A DNA stretch of 32,316 nt from Cupriavidus basilensis. GTDB taxonomy: Bacteria; Pseudomonadota; Gammaproteobacteria; Burkholderiales; Burkholderiaceae. The position numbers and the translations under genes are program-made. Below are positions 17,387 through 25,024 of this stretch, one piece after another. Numbering within the stretch: position 1 is the stretch's first letter; each line of letters starts with the position of its first letter. The notes beneath the pieces were generated by a model. That model saw nothing but the letters and a program-made list of their open reading frames with translations, had not been told where the DNA came from and made no database searches. The DNA is taken from contig NZ_JARJLM010000673.1 of assembly GCF_029335485.1 (NCBI RefSeq), positions 1 through 32,316 of the forward strand, in the 5' to 3' direction.

Positions 17387-17532
17387 CCCGCGGAGCGCGG
17401 ATAAACCGCCTGGACACAATTCCCGGAAAATCCTGACCTTCACAATTCCGCACAATAACGCAACACATACACTCATATTCAGGCTCGACTCATTATGTAG
17501 AATTTTATTTTTTAAAAATACGATTCGACATC
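17387..17532 (+). promoter_or_regulatory. AT-rich upstream region of pagL
   Basis: The 146 bases before pagL are strikingly AT-rich for this genome, including a T/A-only run near 17503-17520. TAGAAT at 17498-17503 could be a -10 element, but no good -35 lies at normal spacing, which would fit an activator-dependent promoter. The low GC may also mark transferred DNA. Confidence 0.35.
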
Positions 17533-18147
17533 ATGCAAGAAACCAGAAAAACCACAAAAAACAATAAACCCGGAGTTTCGAATAAAGGAAATCGATCCAT
17601 CCCGGCATTCCGGGCAGTTTTCTGGATGGCATTGTGCATGCTCGGCACCGCGCATCCGGTGCAAGCCGAAGGGGCACAGCCCTCCACCATCCTGCCGGGC
17701 GCCGTCAGCATGCACATGGGCTTTGGCGATGGCTACAAGCGAGCCACCCTGAGCTGGGAAAGCACGCCGCTATGGAGCTACCAGTTCAGCGGGCGCGGTG
17801 GCCGACTGGACCTCACCGGCGAGCTTGGCGTCTCCTACTGGTGGGCCAACAAGGACAGGAACCCGCGCAATGCCTGGCAGTTGAGCGCAATCCCGATGCT
17901 GCGCTACTGGGCAACCGAGAAATTCTACCTGGAGGCCGGGATCGGCGCGACGGTATTCAGTGGCTCTGGCTTCGCCGGAAAGAATATCAGTACGGCATAC
18001 CAGTTTGGCGATCACGTGGGCGCGGGGTACCAGATCACCCCTTCGGATCGCATTGGCGTCCGCTATTCGCATTTTTCGAATGCAGGCATCAAACGACCCA
18101 ACCCCGGGCTGGATATCATTCAAGTTACCTACACGCGCAAATTCTGA
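17533..18147 (+). CDS. pagL: Lipid A 3-O-deacylase PagL
   Basis: A 204-residue outer-membrane enzyme that removes the 3-O-linked acyl chain of lipid A and so lowers endotoxicity and changes membrane packing. The N-terminal signal region has an unusually long polar, Lys/Asn-rich start (residues 1-25), then a hydrophobic stretch to about AEG at 45-47. The barrel follows with the diagnostic RYSHFSNAGIKRPNPG segment; His180 and Ser182 are the catalytic pair. The acidic residue 12 after the Ser, Glu140 in Pseudomonas PagL, is Asp194 here. The protein ends in a Phe, as outer-membrane barrels do. An alternative start further in could be used, since the ATG at 17533 lacks a clear ribosome site. It follows lptD and the two-component scar, which suggests lost environmental control of lipid A trimming. 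Confidence 0.9.
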   Translation: MQETRKTTKNNKPGVSNKGNRSIPAFRAVFWMALCMLGTAHPVQAEGAQPSTILPGAVSMHMGFGDGYKRATLSWESTPLWSYQFSGRGGRLDLTGELGVSYWWANKDRNPRNAWQLSAIPMLRYWATEKFYLEAGIGATVFSGSGFAGKNISTAYQFGDHVGAGYQITPSDRIGVRYSHFSNAGIKRPNPGLDIIQVTYTRKF

Positions 18148-18163
18148 ATAGCGCGGCACGAAT

Positions 18164-18189
18164 CCGGGCGGCAGGATGCTGCCGCCCGG
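18164..18189. terminator. Strong bidirectional terminator hairpin after pagL
   Basis: A perfect 11-bp GC-rich stem (18164-18174 with 18179-18189) with a GATG loop sits between the convergent pagL and the small secreted-protein gene. No long T-run follows on either side. Confidence 0.6.
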
Positions 18190-18202
18190 AGCCCACGCAC
18201 TG

Positions 18203-18514
18203 TCACAGGCCGCGCCGGATATCGCGCGCGTAGTCTTGCAGGGATTGCCGTTCGTTGATTGCCCTGGCTGCCCCCTCGACGAACCACGGCAATATCAGGA
18301 CGGTGTCCCTATCCGCCAAACCAATCGTGAAGGTACGCGCGCCTGCCTCACCGCACGCCACGCCTGGCGAAGGCGCGCACGGCGTGGCGTGCGGCGCCGT
18401 GTCTTCCTTCTGGCCGGACGGCGGGGAGGAAGCATCCTGCTGCGCCTGCGTGACGGCCGGCAACAGCGACAGAACCAGAGCCCCTAGAAGATTCGTGAAT
18501 TTGGTGATCCGCAT
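18203..18514 (-). CDS. Small secreted protein of unknown function
   Basis: A 103-residue protein that I do not recognise. The first 24 residues form a clear signal peptide (MRITKF, hydrophobic core, then VTQAQQ), so it should be periplasmic. The mature part begins with a low-complexity Ser/Pro/Gln-rich linker, includes two Cys about 10 residues apart (TPCAPSPGVAC), and ends in a more ordered-looking stretch with ERQSLQDYARDIRRGL. AAGGA about 6 bases upstream fixes the ATG at 18514. It follows the small lipoprotein gene on the same strand with 137 bases between and is convergent to pagL. Nothing assigns a function; an envelope role is suggested only by location. Confidence 0.65.
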   Translation of the reverse strand: MRITKFTNLLGALVLSLLPAVTQAQQDASSPPSGQKEDTAPHATPCAPSPGVACGEAGARTFTIGLADRDTVLILPWFVEGAARAINERQSLQDYARDIRRGL

Positions 18515-18651
18515 TGTCTTATCCTTGAAATTCGTTTCAGAAAGAGAAATGGAAAAAAGCGCTCCCCGATCTCGGAAACAATCTGGTTCCGCAGTGTGCA
18601 CGGCGTGGCCGATGACCCCGCCGTAGAGCATGTGCCCATGCCTTGCATCCA

Positions 18652-18870
18652 TCACCTGGGTGCCCGCGCTTCCTCCACCTGGCGCTGATAGTTCTCAAAG
18701 GCGGCATCCGCCCGCGTCATGCATTGCTGCCGCTCCGCCGGATCGCTGACTCTATTGCATTCCGTTCGCTGCCATCCCTGTCCGGCGGAATAGGCTGCAC
18801 GCTGCCACGAGCAGCCCAGCATGGTCGACGCTACGATCAATAGTGCTGCCAACAGAATGCAGCGAATCAC
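18652..18870 (-). CDS. Small lipoprotein
   Basis: A 72-residue predicted lipoprotein. The signal sequence (MIRCILLAALLIVASTMLGC) ends in a lipobox with Cys20, followed by a 52-residue polar region with two more Cys (ECNRVSDPAERQQC) that could pair. The GTG start at 18870 is well supported by AAGGAGGG a few bases upstream. Similar short lipoproteins with a Gln/Arg-rich helix and the ...C...ERxxC spacing are common in Burkholderiales, from memory; no function is known to me. It lies between mipA-like and the small secreted-protein gene, all on the - strand. Confidence 0.7.
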   Translation of the reverse strand: MIRCILLAALLIVASTMLGCSWQRAAYSAGQGWQRTECNRVSDPAERQQCMTRADAAFENYQRQVEEARAPR

Positions 18871-18951
18871 GATAGCCCTCCTTGATCTTCCTGGACGTAC
18901 CGGCGGGTAACCCGGTCAAGCCCGCCTGCGGCATCGCAGGTATTGCTCTGC

Positions 18952-19755
18952 CTAGAAGCTATAGTTGACCGTGGCCATGCCGCTGAAATTGGTCTTCTCC
19001 ATGACGATGGGGCTGTTGGAGGCCTTCTGGAGATAGCGCGTCGCGCCGGCCGAGGTCACGACCGACCAATCCTTGTTGATCGCATGCGTATAGGTGAGGA
19101 CCAGATCGACGGCATAGAGCCCCCCGTCCGGCCGGTACGCCGCGTAGCCGGAGTTTGCGCTCTGGGTCGAGGTGACGCCAAAGTATGTCTGGTTGTATTT
19201 CTGCGTGCCAAAGTGGGCCGTGCTGGTAAGCAGGACCTTGTCTTGCGGCCGGTCGAGCAAGTTGGCGCCGGCCCGCGCGTAGAACTCCCCGCCCCGCTCG
19301 CGGTTCGAGATCGGTTGAATGGTACCGAGCGCCAGGCTACCGTACTTGCCAATGTTGACGCCAAACTCGAGATTGGCGAGGACGGAGCCTTTGATATCGC
19401 CCATGCCCCTCAGTTTGTCCGAGCCGCTGACGAATCCTTCCTTCTTGCTCTTGCGTCCGGCGTCGTAGCCGATCGCCCCGGAGACGAAGAAATCCCCGAA
19501 CTGGTGCCGATAGCCCAATCCGCCCACGCCAAGGTACAGGCCCCAGGGCGTGACGACACTCAGGTCCAGCGCGGGCCGGACGGCATACTCGTCGCTGCCG
19601 GCGTAGCGGGGCACATAGGCCGCCCCCAGGCCGACGGTGATCCGCGTCGACGACAGGGCCGAAGTTGCTGGCGAGGCAGGCCCGGCAGGGGTTTCCCCGG
19701 CGAAGGCGCTGACACATAAGGTGGAGGTGGCAAGTAGTGCGGCGAGAGACTTCAC
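18952..19755 (-). CDS. MipA/OmpV-family outer-membrane protein
   Basis: A 267-residue protein of the MipA/OmpV family, outer-membrane barrels first linked to murein-synthesising enzymes as scaffolds and elsewhere to stress or adhesion. After a signal peptide (about residues 1-20, cut near AFAGE) come the typical RITVGLGAAYVPRYAGSDEY start of the barrel, then repeated Gly/Tyr-rich beta strands, ending ATVNYSF with the C-terminal Phe of outer-membrane proteins. The GTG at 19755 is preferred because AGGGGAAA lies about 6 bases before it and the signal peptide starts directly there; an upstream ATG at 19785 has its purine run too close. It is the first gene of a - strand run with the lipoprotein and the small secreted protein. 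Confidence 0.87.
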   Translation of the reverse strand: MKSLAALLATSTLCVSAFAGETPAGPASPATSALSSTRITVGLGAAYVPRYAGSDEYAVRPALDLSVVTPWGLYLGVGGLGYRHQFGDFFVSGAIGYDAGRKSKKEGFVSGSDKLRGMGDIKGSVLANLEFGVNIGKYGSLALGTIQPISNRERGGEFYARAGANLLDRPQDKVLLTSTAHFGTQKYNQTYFGVTSTQSANSGYAAYRPDGGLYAVDLVLTYTHAINKDWSVVTSAGATRYLQKASNSPIVMEKTNFSGMATVNYSF

Positions 19756-20285
19756 TGCGGTTTCCCCTGGAATTGAGAGCCGCATTCTCCAGCCGCAGTG
19801 CCATTAGTGTCTTCGGCGAATTTGTCCTAAATCTTATGGAAGTTTCGCAGATTGTCGGAATTTGTATTTGCCGCTGCCTCACTCCGCCGCAACCCTGTCC
19901 GGCACGCTCAGGCAACCCGCGTTGCATGCGCCAGAACCACGCACCAGCCCGCTGCATCCCGGGGCGCCGTCCACACCCGCGTGAAGCGAAAATCGCCATT
20001 GGCGGGGCTGCCGCCATAGATGCCCGATAGCCGCATCCGCACCGATACAAGCGCTACCTCGCCCAATAGCTGCCCAAAAGTGGATCGCCGATTATTCATC
20101 AAACCGTCATTCAATGGCAGCCTGGCACGCGCGCCGTACGGCTGCAGTTGGCCATGCCGCAACAAGGAAATGGCCGGCCGGCGCGAGAGATAATCCGGCG
20201 CCAGCCGCCTTGCCGTCCGCCAGGCAAGTACAATGCTCTGCCTCGTTCCATATTGTTTGCGCCCCTTTCGCTACATCCCCGATCC
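19756..20285. other. Gap between mipA-like and murA-like genes
   Basis: This 530-base interval between divergent genes holds the DUF4440-like fragment and an AT-richer stretch at about 19800-19875 that could carry the mipA promoter. The murA ribosome region directly upstream of 20286 has no clear Shine-Dalgarno. No strong hairpins were seen. Confidence 0.5.
19908..20099 (-). pseudogene. C-terminal fragment of a DUF4440/SnoaL-like protein
   Basis: A 63-codon frame reads GEVALVSVRMRLSGIYGG...GDFRFTRVWTAPRDAAGWCVVLAHATRV. This resembles the second half of DUF4440/SnoaL-like (NTF2-fold) proteins, where a strand pair is followed by FR(F/Y)TRVW and a closing W-x-V-x-x-H. Full-length members have about 120-150 residues, so the N-terminal half is missing. 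The ATG at 20099 has no good ribosome site. It lies in the gap between mipA-like and murA-like genes and is probably a decayed remnant. The family assignment is from pattern memory only. Confidence 0.45.
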
Positions 20286-21587
20286 ATGTCCAATCTCATC
20301 GTGCACGGCGGTACGCCGCTCCGTGGCCGCATCATCCCCTCGGCTAACAAGAATGCAGTGCTGCCGGTGCTCTGCGCCACGCTACTGACCGATGCGCCGC
20401 TGCGCCTCCATGGGGTGCCCGACATCACCGACGTGCGCAAGATCCTCGACATCTTCCGCACCCTGGGCAGCGAGGTGCACATGGACCACGCAAGCGGCAC
20501 GCTGGACCTGCACCATCGCGAAACCGTCTTTGACGCTGCATGCCATCGCCTGCCGGAGGAGATGCGCTCCTCCATCATGCTGGTACCCCCGCTGCTGGCG
20601 CGCTTTGGCATCGCCCGGCTGGAGGACAACGTCAAGGGTTGCACGCTGGGTGTGCGCGAGATCGATCCGCACGTCGATATCTTCCGCAGCTTTGGCGGCA
20701 GGGTGGAGCGCGCGGACGGCTCCCTGCTGGTGCGCTGCGAGGGCCAGTTGATCCCCACCGACCACTGGCTCGACTACGCCTCGGTCACCACGACGGAGAA
20801 CTTCGTGCTGTGCGCCGCCGTTGCCGGCGGCACCTCGACGCTGACCAATGCTGCGTCGGAGCCGCATGTGCAGGAGTTCTGCCATTTCATGACTATGCTC
20901 GGCGTGCGCATCGAGGGGATCGGCACCTCGCGCCTGACGGTGCACGGCGGCAATACGCTGAGCGGCGGGGAGTTCCGCTTCGAGGAGGACTTCCACGAGA
21001 TCACGACCTTCCTGGCGCTGGGCGCCATCACCGGCGGGGATGTGGCGGTACGCAACAGCATGCCCGGCAATTTCCCCCTGATCGACCGGACCTTCGCAAA
21101 GTTCGGCGTGCAGATCACGCACGAGGACGGCTGGTCCCGCGCCACCCGCAGCGGCCCCCTGAAAGTGCAGACGCCCTTCACCAGCAACGTGCTGACCAAG
21201 GTCGAGGCCGCGCCGTGGCCTTATTTTCCGGTCGACCTGCTGCCCATCTTCATCGCGCTGGGCGTGCGCGCGCAGGGCAACGCCATGTTCTGGAACAAGG
21301 TGTACGACGGCGCGCTGGGCTGGACGGGCGAGCTGTCGAAGTTTGGCGCCCATGTGTTCTCGTCGGACCCGCACCGGCTCATCACCTTTGGCGGCAATCC
21401 GCTGACACCGGCGGTGGTGGAAAGCCCGTACATCATCCGGGTGGCGATTGCCCTGTTCATGGTGGCGGCCAGCATCGACGGCAGGTCGGAGATCCGCAAC
21501 GCCACGCCGATTCGCCGGGCGCATCCCCGCTTTGTCGAGAACCTGCGCAGCCTTGGCGTGCAGGTGGAATGGACGAGCGAGGAATGA
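20286..21587 (+). CDS. Divergent MurA-like enolpyruvyl transferase
   Basis: A 433-residue member of the UDP-GlcNAc 1-carboxyvinyltransferase family, which moves enolpyruvate from PEP to UDP-GlcNAc in the first committed step of peptidoglycan synthesis. Lys22/Asn23, Arg94, Cys119 (KGCTLGVREIDPH), Arg124 and Asp317 (FPVD) correspond to E. coli K22/N23, R91, C115, R120 and D305. The catalytic set is thus complete, and the Cys implies fosfomycin sensitivity in principle. Elsewhere the sequence departs from housekeeping MurA: the GARPVDLH loop reads GVREIDPH, and it is about 15 residues longer. Housekeeping murA in beta-proteobacteria usually neighbours hisG, which is absent here. A paralogue with altered substrate or a conditional role is likely. 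The ATG at 20286 begins the normal N-terminus. It is convergent to gdhA. Confidence 0.85.
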   Translation: MSNLIVHGGTPLRGRIIPSANKNAVLPVLCATLLTDAPLRLHGVPDITDVRKILDIFRTLGSEVHMDHASGTLDLHHRETVFDAACHRLPEEMRSSIMLVPPLLARFGIARLEDNVKGCTLGVREIDPHVDIFRSFGGRVERADGSLLVRCEGQLIPTDHWLDYASVTTTENFVLCAAVAGGTSTLTNAASEPHVQEFCHFMTMLGVRIEGIGTSRLTVHGGNTLSGGEFRFEEDFHEITTFLALGAITGGDVAVRNSMPGNFPLIDRTFAKFGVQITHEDGWSRATRSGPLKVQTPFTSNVLTKVEAAPWPYFPVDLLPIFIALGVRAQGNAMFWNKVYDGALGWTGELSKFGAHVFSSDPHRLITFGGNPLTPAVVESPYIIRVAIALFMVAASIDGRSEIRNATPIRRAHPRFVENLRSLGVQVEWTSEE

Positions 21588-21829
21588 CGGACTAGCCGTT
21601 CCGGTCGGGTGATCGAGCCGCCGGGCCCGAAGCCGCCCATTGTCCGCCGCGCCATGTCGGGGAAACCCGATGGACTGCGCCGGAACCGACCCGGTGAAAG
21701 CCGGGATCGCGGCCAAAACCTGTGCGCGCGTGGCCTCTATCGGCCGGCAACGCCACCACCGCCCGCCCCATCCCGGCTCGCCGGTCCTGAGCGGAGCCCA
21801 GGCACCGGCCGGCACGCCGGATACAAAGC

Positions 21830-23173
21830 CTAGACCACGCCTTGCGCCAGCATCGCGTCCGCCACCTTCACGAACCCGGCCACGTTGGCCCCTTCCACAT
21901 AGTTGATATACCCGTCGGCCTTCTGCCCGTAATGGATGCAGTTGCCGTGGATGTCTTTCATGATGGCGTGCAGCTTCTCGTCGACCTCGGCATGGTGCCA
22001 GGCCAGGCGCATGGCGTTCTGCGACATTTCCAGCCCCGAGGTGGCGACACCGCCGGCATTGCTGGCCTTGCCCGGCGCGTAAAGGATGCGGGCGGCGAGG
22101 AAGCGGTCGACCGCATCCAGCGTGGAAGGCATGTTGGCGCCCTCGGCCACGCAGAACACGCCGTTGGCGAGCAGCCGCTCGGCGTCGTTGCCGTCCAGCT
22201 CGTTCTGGGTGGCGCAGGGCAGCGCCACGTCCGCAGGCACATGCCAGGGCGTACGGCCGGCCTCGAAATGCAGGTCCTGCTCGGCGGCGAAATCGGCCAG
22301 GCGCCCGCGCGCTTCGTTCTTGAAAGCCATCAAGGCGGCCAGCTGTTCGCTGTTCATGCCCTTGGGATAATGCAGCACGCCGCCGGAATCGGACACCGTC
22401 AGCACCTTGGCGCCGAGCTCGATGGCTTTCTCGGCCGCGTATTGCGCCACATTGCCCGAACCGGAGATCAGCACGCGCAGGCCGTTGAAGCCGCGTCCGC
22501 GCCGGTGCAGCATTTCCTGCGCGAAATACACCGTGCCGTAGCCGGTGGCTTCCGGGCGCATCAGGCTGCCGCCAAACGCCATGCCTTTGCCGGTAAAGAC
22601 GCAGGCGGCGTGGTTGGACAGCTTCTTCATCATGCCGGCCATGAAGCCCACTTCGCGCGCGCCCACGCCGATATCGCCGGCAGGCACATCGGTATCGGGG
22701 CCGAGGTGGCGGTGGAGCTCGGTCATCAGGGCCTGGCAGAAGCGCATGACCTCGCCATCCGACTTGCCCTTGGGATCGAAGTCGGAGCCGCCCTTGCCGC
22801 CGCCCATCGGCAGGGTGGTCAGCGCATTCTTGAAGGTCTGCTCGAAGCCGAGGAACTTCAGCACCGAGAGATTCACCGTGGGATGGAAGCGCATGCCACC
22901 CTTGAAGGGGCCGATGGCGGAGCTGTGCTGCACGCGGAAGGCGCGGTTGACCTGCACCTGGCCGCGGTCGTCGGTCCATGCCACGCGGAACTGGATCACG
23001 CGCTCGGGTTCCACCAGCCGCTCCAGCAGGGCTTGTTCGCCATAGCGCGGATGCTGCTCGACAAAGGGCCACAGCGTCATCATGACCTCCTTCACGGCCT
23101 GGAGGAATTCGGGCTGGTCGGGGTCGCGCCGGGCAACGCCGGCCAGGAAAGTGTCAAGGGAGGCAGATGTCAC
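21830..23173 (-). CDS. gdhA: NADP-type glutamate dehydrogenase
   Basis: Converts 2-oxoglutarate and ammonia to glutamate with NADPH (assimilatory direction). At 447 residues it equals E. coli GdhA in length. The substrate segment has GPFKGGMRFHP with Lys91 and PMGGGKGGSDFDPKGKS with the catalytic Lys127; Asp167 (PAGDIGVG) completes the site. The Rossmann motif GSGNVA is at 238-243. The GTG start at 23173, preceded by GAAGAGA, gives the exact family N-terminus; the open frame upstream to 23338 is not conserved-looking. It is convergent to the murA-like gene and divergent from the HugZ-like gene, with a palindrome between. The C-terminal YVEGANVAGFVKVADAML is family typical. Confidence 0.95.
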   Translation of the reverse strand: MTSASLDTFLAGVARRDPDQPEFLQAVKEVMMTLWPFVEQHPRYGEQALLERLVEPERVIQFRVAWTDDRGQVQVNRAFRVQHSSAIGPFKGGMRFHPTVNLSVLKFLGFEQTFKNALTTLPMGGGKGGSDFDPKGKSDGEVMRFCQALMTELHRHLGPDTDVPAGDIGVGAREVGFMAGMMKKLSNHAACVFTGKGMAFGGSLMRPEATGYGTVYFAQEMLHRRGRGFNGLRVLISGSGNVAQYAAEKAIELGAKVLTVSDSGGVLHYPKGMNSEQLAALMAFKNEARGRLADFAAEQDLHFEAGRTPWHVPADVALPCATQNELDGNDAERLLANGVFCVAEGANMPSTLDAVDRFLAARILYAPGKASNAGGVATSGLEMSQNAMRLAWHHAEVDEKLHAIMKDIHGNCIHYGQKADGYINYVEGANVAGFVKVADAMLAQGVV

Positions 23174-23575
23174 GAGTGTCTCTTCGATTCGTTTGTGCTG
23201 GTGCTTGGCAGAAGACGGCCGCCGCGGATACTTGTCCGGCAGGCGTGCCGAGGGATGCCATTGCCCTGCCCGGCAACGCGGCCGGGTAGCGCAATGCGGC
23301 AAGCCCGATGGAGAGCCCATCAGGCCATGTAGATACATTCACAATTATCCTGAATGTATCGCCAGGGGCGAAGCTTAGCACCAGGTACGCCCTGGGTAAT
23401 AGTCAGAACACCTGTGACGGCAGGACATATAAAAGGCGCCAAGGTGTATTTTTGTGCGATCAACGGACAAGCGCGGCATGGAACGACGGCGTGCCATACC
23501 CGGCAGCGGGGGGAACAGGCAGCGCGTACGCAAGCCGTACAATCTTCCGATTGCCCAGAAACAAGGCCCAAGCTC
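23174..23575. promoter_or_regulatory. Divergent gdhA/HugZ-like upstream region
   Basis: The 402-base region contains the gdhA promoter on the - strand and that of the HugZ-like gene on the + strand. An open frame from 23354 continues into the HugZ-like gene, but its first 74 codons look unrelated to the family. The inverted repeat at 23332-23360 is the main visible signal. Confidence 0.45.
23332..23360. promoter_or_regulatory. Perfect 9-11-9 inverted repeat (operator-like)
   Basis: GATACATTC (23332-23340) and GAATGTATC (23352-23360) are perfectly complementary, separated by 11 AT-rich bases. The half-site centres are 20 bases apart, two DNA turns, which suits a dimeric regulator. It lies 159 bases upstream of gdhA and 216 upstream of the HugZ-like start. 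No T-run follows, so it is unlikely to be a terminator. Confidence 0.5.
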
Positions 23576-24226
23576 GTGGACATTCCCATTGAACAAGCCG
23601 TCAGCCTCCTGCACGAGGCAGCCTACGGCACCCTGGCAACGCACGCATCGGCCCTGCCAGGCTATCCCTATGCCACCGTCGTGCCGTTCGTGCCCGACCA
23701 GTCGGGCACTCCCGTGATTTGCGTCAGCGCGCTGGCCGAGCACACCCGGAACCTGCTGGCCGATGCGAGAGTCAGCCTGTCCGTGCTGCAGCCCGCGGCC
23801 ACGGACGTGCAGAACGCCCGCCGGCTGACACTGGTCGGCGAGGCAACCCCCTTCGAACCGGACCCCGACGCGCTGGCACGTTTTCTGCGTTACGAACCGG
23901 CTACCCAGCATCTCCTGACCCTGGATTTCCAGTTCTTCCGCCTGACCCCTAAGACCATCCGCTTCATCGGCGGTGTTGGCCGGATGGGATGGCTCGGGGA
24001 GGAGGAATGGCGCGCCATGCCCCAGGTGCCGGCCGGCACCGAGGTCAATCTGTTGCGCGAGATGTCGCTTGCCGCCCCGAGCGGCGTACGCCTGCTTGGG
24101 GTCGATTGCTATGGCGTGGACTACGAAGTCGCGGGACGGCGCAACCGGCAGCGCTTTGCGCACGCCCCCGTCGCGCCGGCGGCAGTGCACAAGACGGCCT
24201 TGGGTCTCGTGGCCAGCCTTGGCTGA
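23576..24226 (+). CDS. HugZ/pyridoxamine-oxidase-like split-barrel protein with DUF2470
   Basis: A 216-residue protein with an N-terminal FMN-binding split-barrel (about 10-135) and a C-terminal DUF2470-like domain (about 145-215). The family-typical AAYGTLATHA...LPGYPYATVVPFV and AEHTRNLLADARVSL stretches are clear, followed by FFRLTPKTIRFIGGVGRMGWL. Relatives such as HugZ degrade or bind haem, and others are FMN-binding proteins of unknown substrate. The GTG at 23576 gives the normal distance to the first barrel strand, and AAGG lies about 9 bases before it; a longer start at 23354 would add 74 unrelated residues. It is convergent to the IclR gene with 44 bases between stops. Confidence 0.82.
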   Translation: MDIPIEQAVSLLHEAAYGTLATHASALPGYPYATVVPFVPDQSGTPVICVSALAEHTRNLLADARVSLSVLQPAATDVQNARRLTLVGEATPFEPDPDALARFLRYEPATQHLLTLDFQFFRLTPKTIRFIGGVGRMGWLGEEEWRAMPQVPAGTEVNLLREMSLAAPSGVRLLGVDCYGVDYEVAGRRNRQRFAHAPVAPAAVHKTALGLVASLG

Positions 24227-24270
24227 GCGAGCCCGAAGCGCCGGCCGGCACCAGCTCCGCCGCGCGCCCG

Positions 24271-24933
24271 TCACACCGGCGCCAGCCCGATCAGTCGGCT
24301 GACATCGGCGGCCGCCTGCTGCAGCGCCGGCACGATTTCCGCCGGGATGCGCTCCGGCGTAGCTTCACCGGCCGAGGTGGAGATCCCGATCGACAGCTGC
24401 CGGGAACCGGCCGCCGGCAGCGGCACGGCCACCGATACCTGATTGCTCTCCGGATAGGCCAGCACGCTCCACTCGCCAGGCTGCAAGGCGAGAGCCATGG
24501 CCAGCGCGCTGCCGGGCGGCAATACGCTGCCCACGCGCAGGTTCATCACCACCAGCCGGCGGCGCTCGGCCGGCGCCATCGCCCGGCCGACGATGATCAC
24601 CCCTTCGGGATTGGCTTCGCCGAGGTTGGCCGTGCCGGAATAAGCGTCGGCCAGTTGCTGCAGCCCTTCCTGCACCGCCTCGGTCACGCCCAGGCTTTCC
24701 AGCGCGGCAAAGCCGATCTCGAAAACCCGGGTGGTCAGCCGCCAGCGATTGCCCTCCCGCGCCACATAGCCCTCCTCCTCCAGGGTCAGCAGAAACCGCA
24801 GCACCGTGGGATGCGGCAGGTCCACCGCGCGCGATAGCTCCGCCAGCGTTGGCCGGCCGTTGTGGCGGAACGCCTGCAGGATCGCTAGACACCGCTGGAT
24901 CGATCTATTATTCTTCAATCGCTCACCGTTCAC
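24271..24933 (-). CDS. IclR-family regulator
   Basis: A 220-residue IclR-type regulator with a winged helix-turn-helix at about residues 8-65 ([28 protein letters not shown]) and an effector domain at about 75-215, somewhat shorter than the usual 250-280 total. The GTG at 24933 places the helix-turn-helix correctly, and no later start would keep it. The gene is divergent from the Bug-receptor/dioxygenase pair. One of two operator-like palindromes overlaps this start codon, so autorepression and control of the divergent operon by the same protein are likely. Confidence 0.88.
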   Translation of the reverse strand: MNGERLKNNRSIQRCLAILQAFRHNGRPTLAELSRAVDLPHPTVLRFLLTLEEEGYVAREGNRWRLTTRVFEIGFAALESLGVTEAVQEGLQQLADAYSGTANLGEANPEGVIIVGRAMAPAERRRLVVMNLRVGSVLPPGSALAMALALQPGEWSVLAYPESNQVSVAVPLPAAGSRQLSIGISTSAGEATPERIPAEIVPALQQAAADVSRLIGLAPV

Positions 24934-24942
24934 TATGAGAAC
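24928..24942. promoter_or_regulatory. IclR operator-like palindrome 1
   Basis: GTTCACTATGAGAAC has matching 4-base ends (GTTC with GAAC) around a 7-base centre. It overlaps the regulator's GTG start and begins exactly 20 bases before palindrome 2. Confidence 0.5.
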
Positions 24943-24947
24943 TATAC

Positions 24948-24962
24948 GTTCATCTAGTGAAC
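24948..24962. promoter_or_regulatory. IclR operator-like palindrome 2
   Basis: GTTCATCTAGTGAAC is a perfect 5-5-5 inverted repeat 62 bases upstream of the Bug-receptor start. Same-face spacing of 20 bp with palindrome 1 suits binding of an IclR tetramer to both. Confidence 0.6.
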
Positions 24963-25024
24963 ATACTAGCGCAAGTCGAAGGAGGCGGCAAGTACCGCAT
25001 CCTCATCCCTTCCAAGGAGACAAG

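Noticed and set aside
21588-21829. Possible small gene between the murA-like and gdhA genes
   Set aside because: Open frames there are Pro/Arg-rich, lack ribosome sites and lie between convergent stops; only a minor GAAA-loop hairpin near 21657-21670 is visible.
20382-23072. An 896-codon - strand open frame over murA-like and gdhA genes
   Set aside because: It is a by-product of high GC content in two conserved genes; composition is very Arg/Ala-rich and no domain is visible.
23354-23575. 74-codon upstream extension of the HugZ-like frame
   Set aside because: No similarity to the family and no good ribosome site; the GTG at 23576 gives the normal N-terminus.
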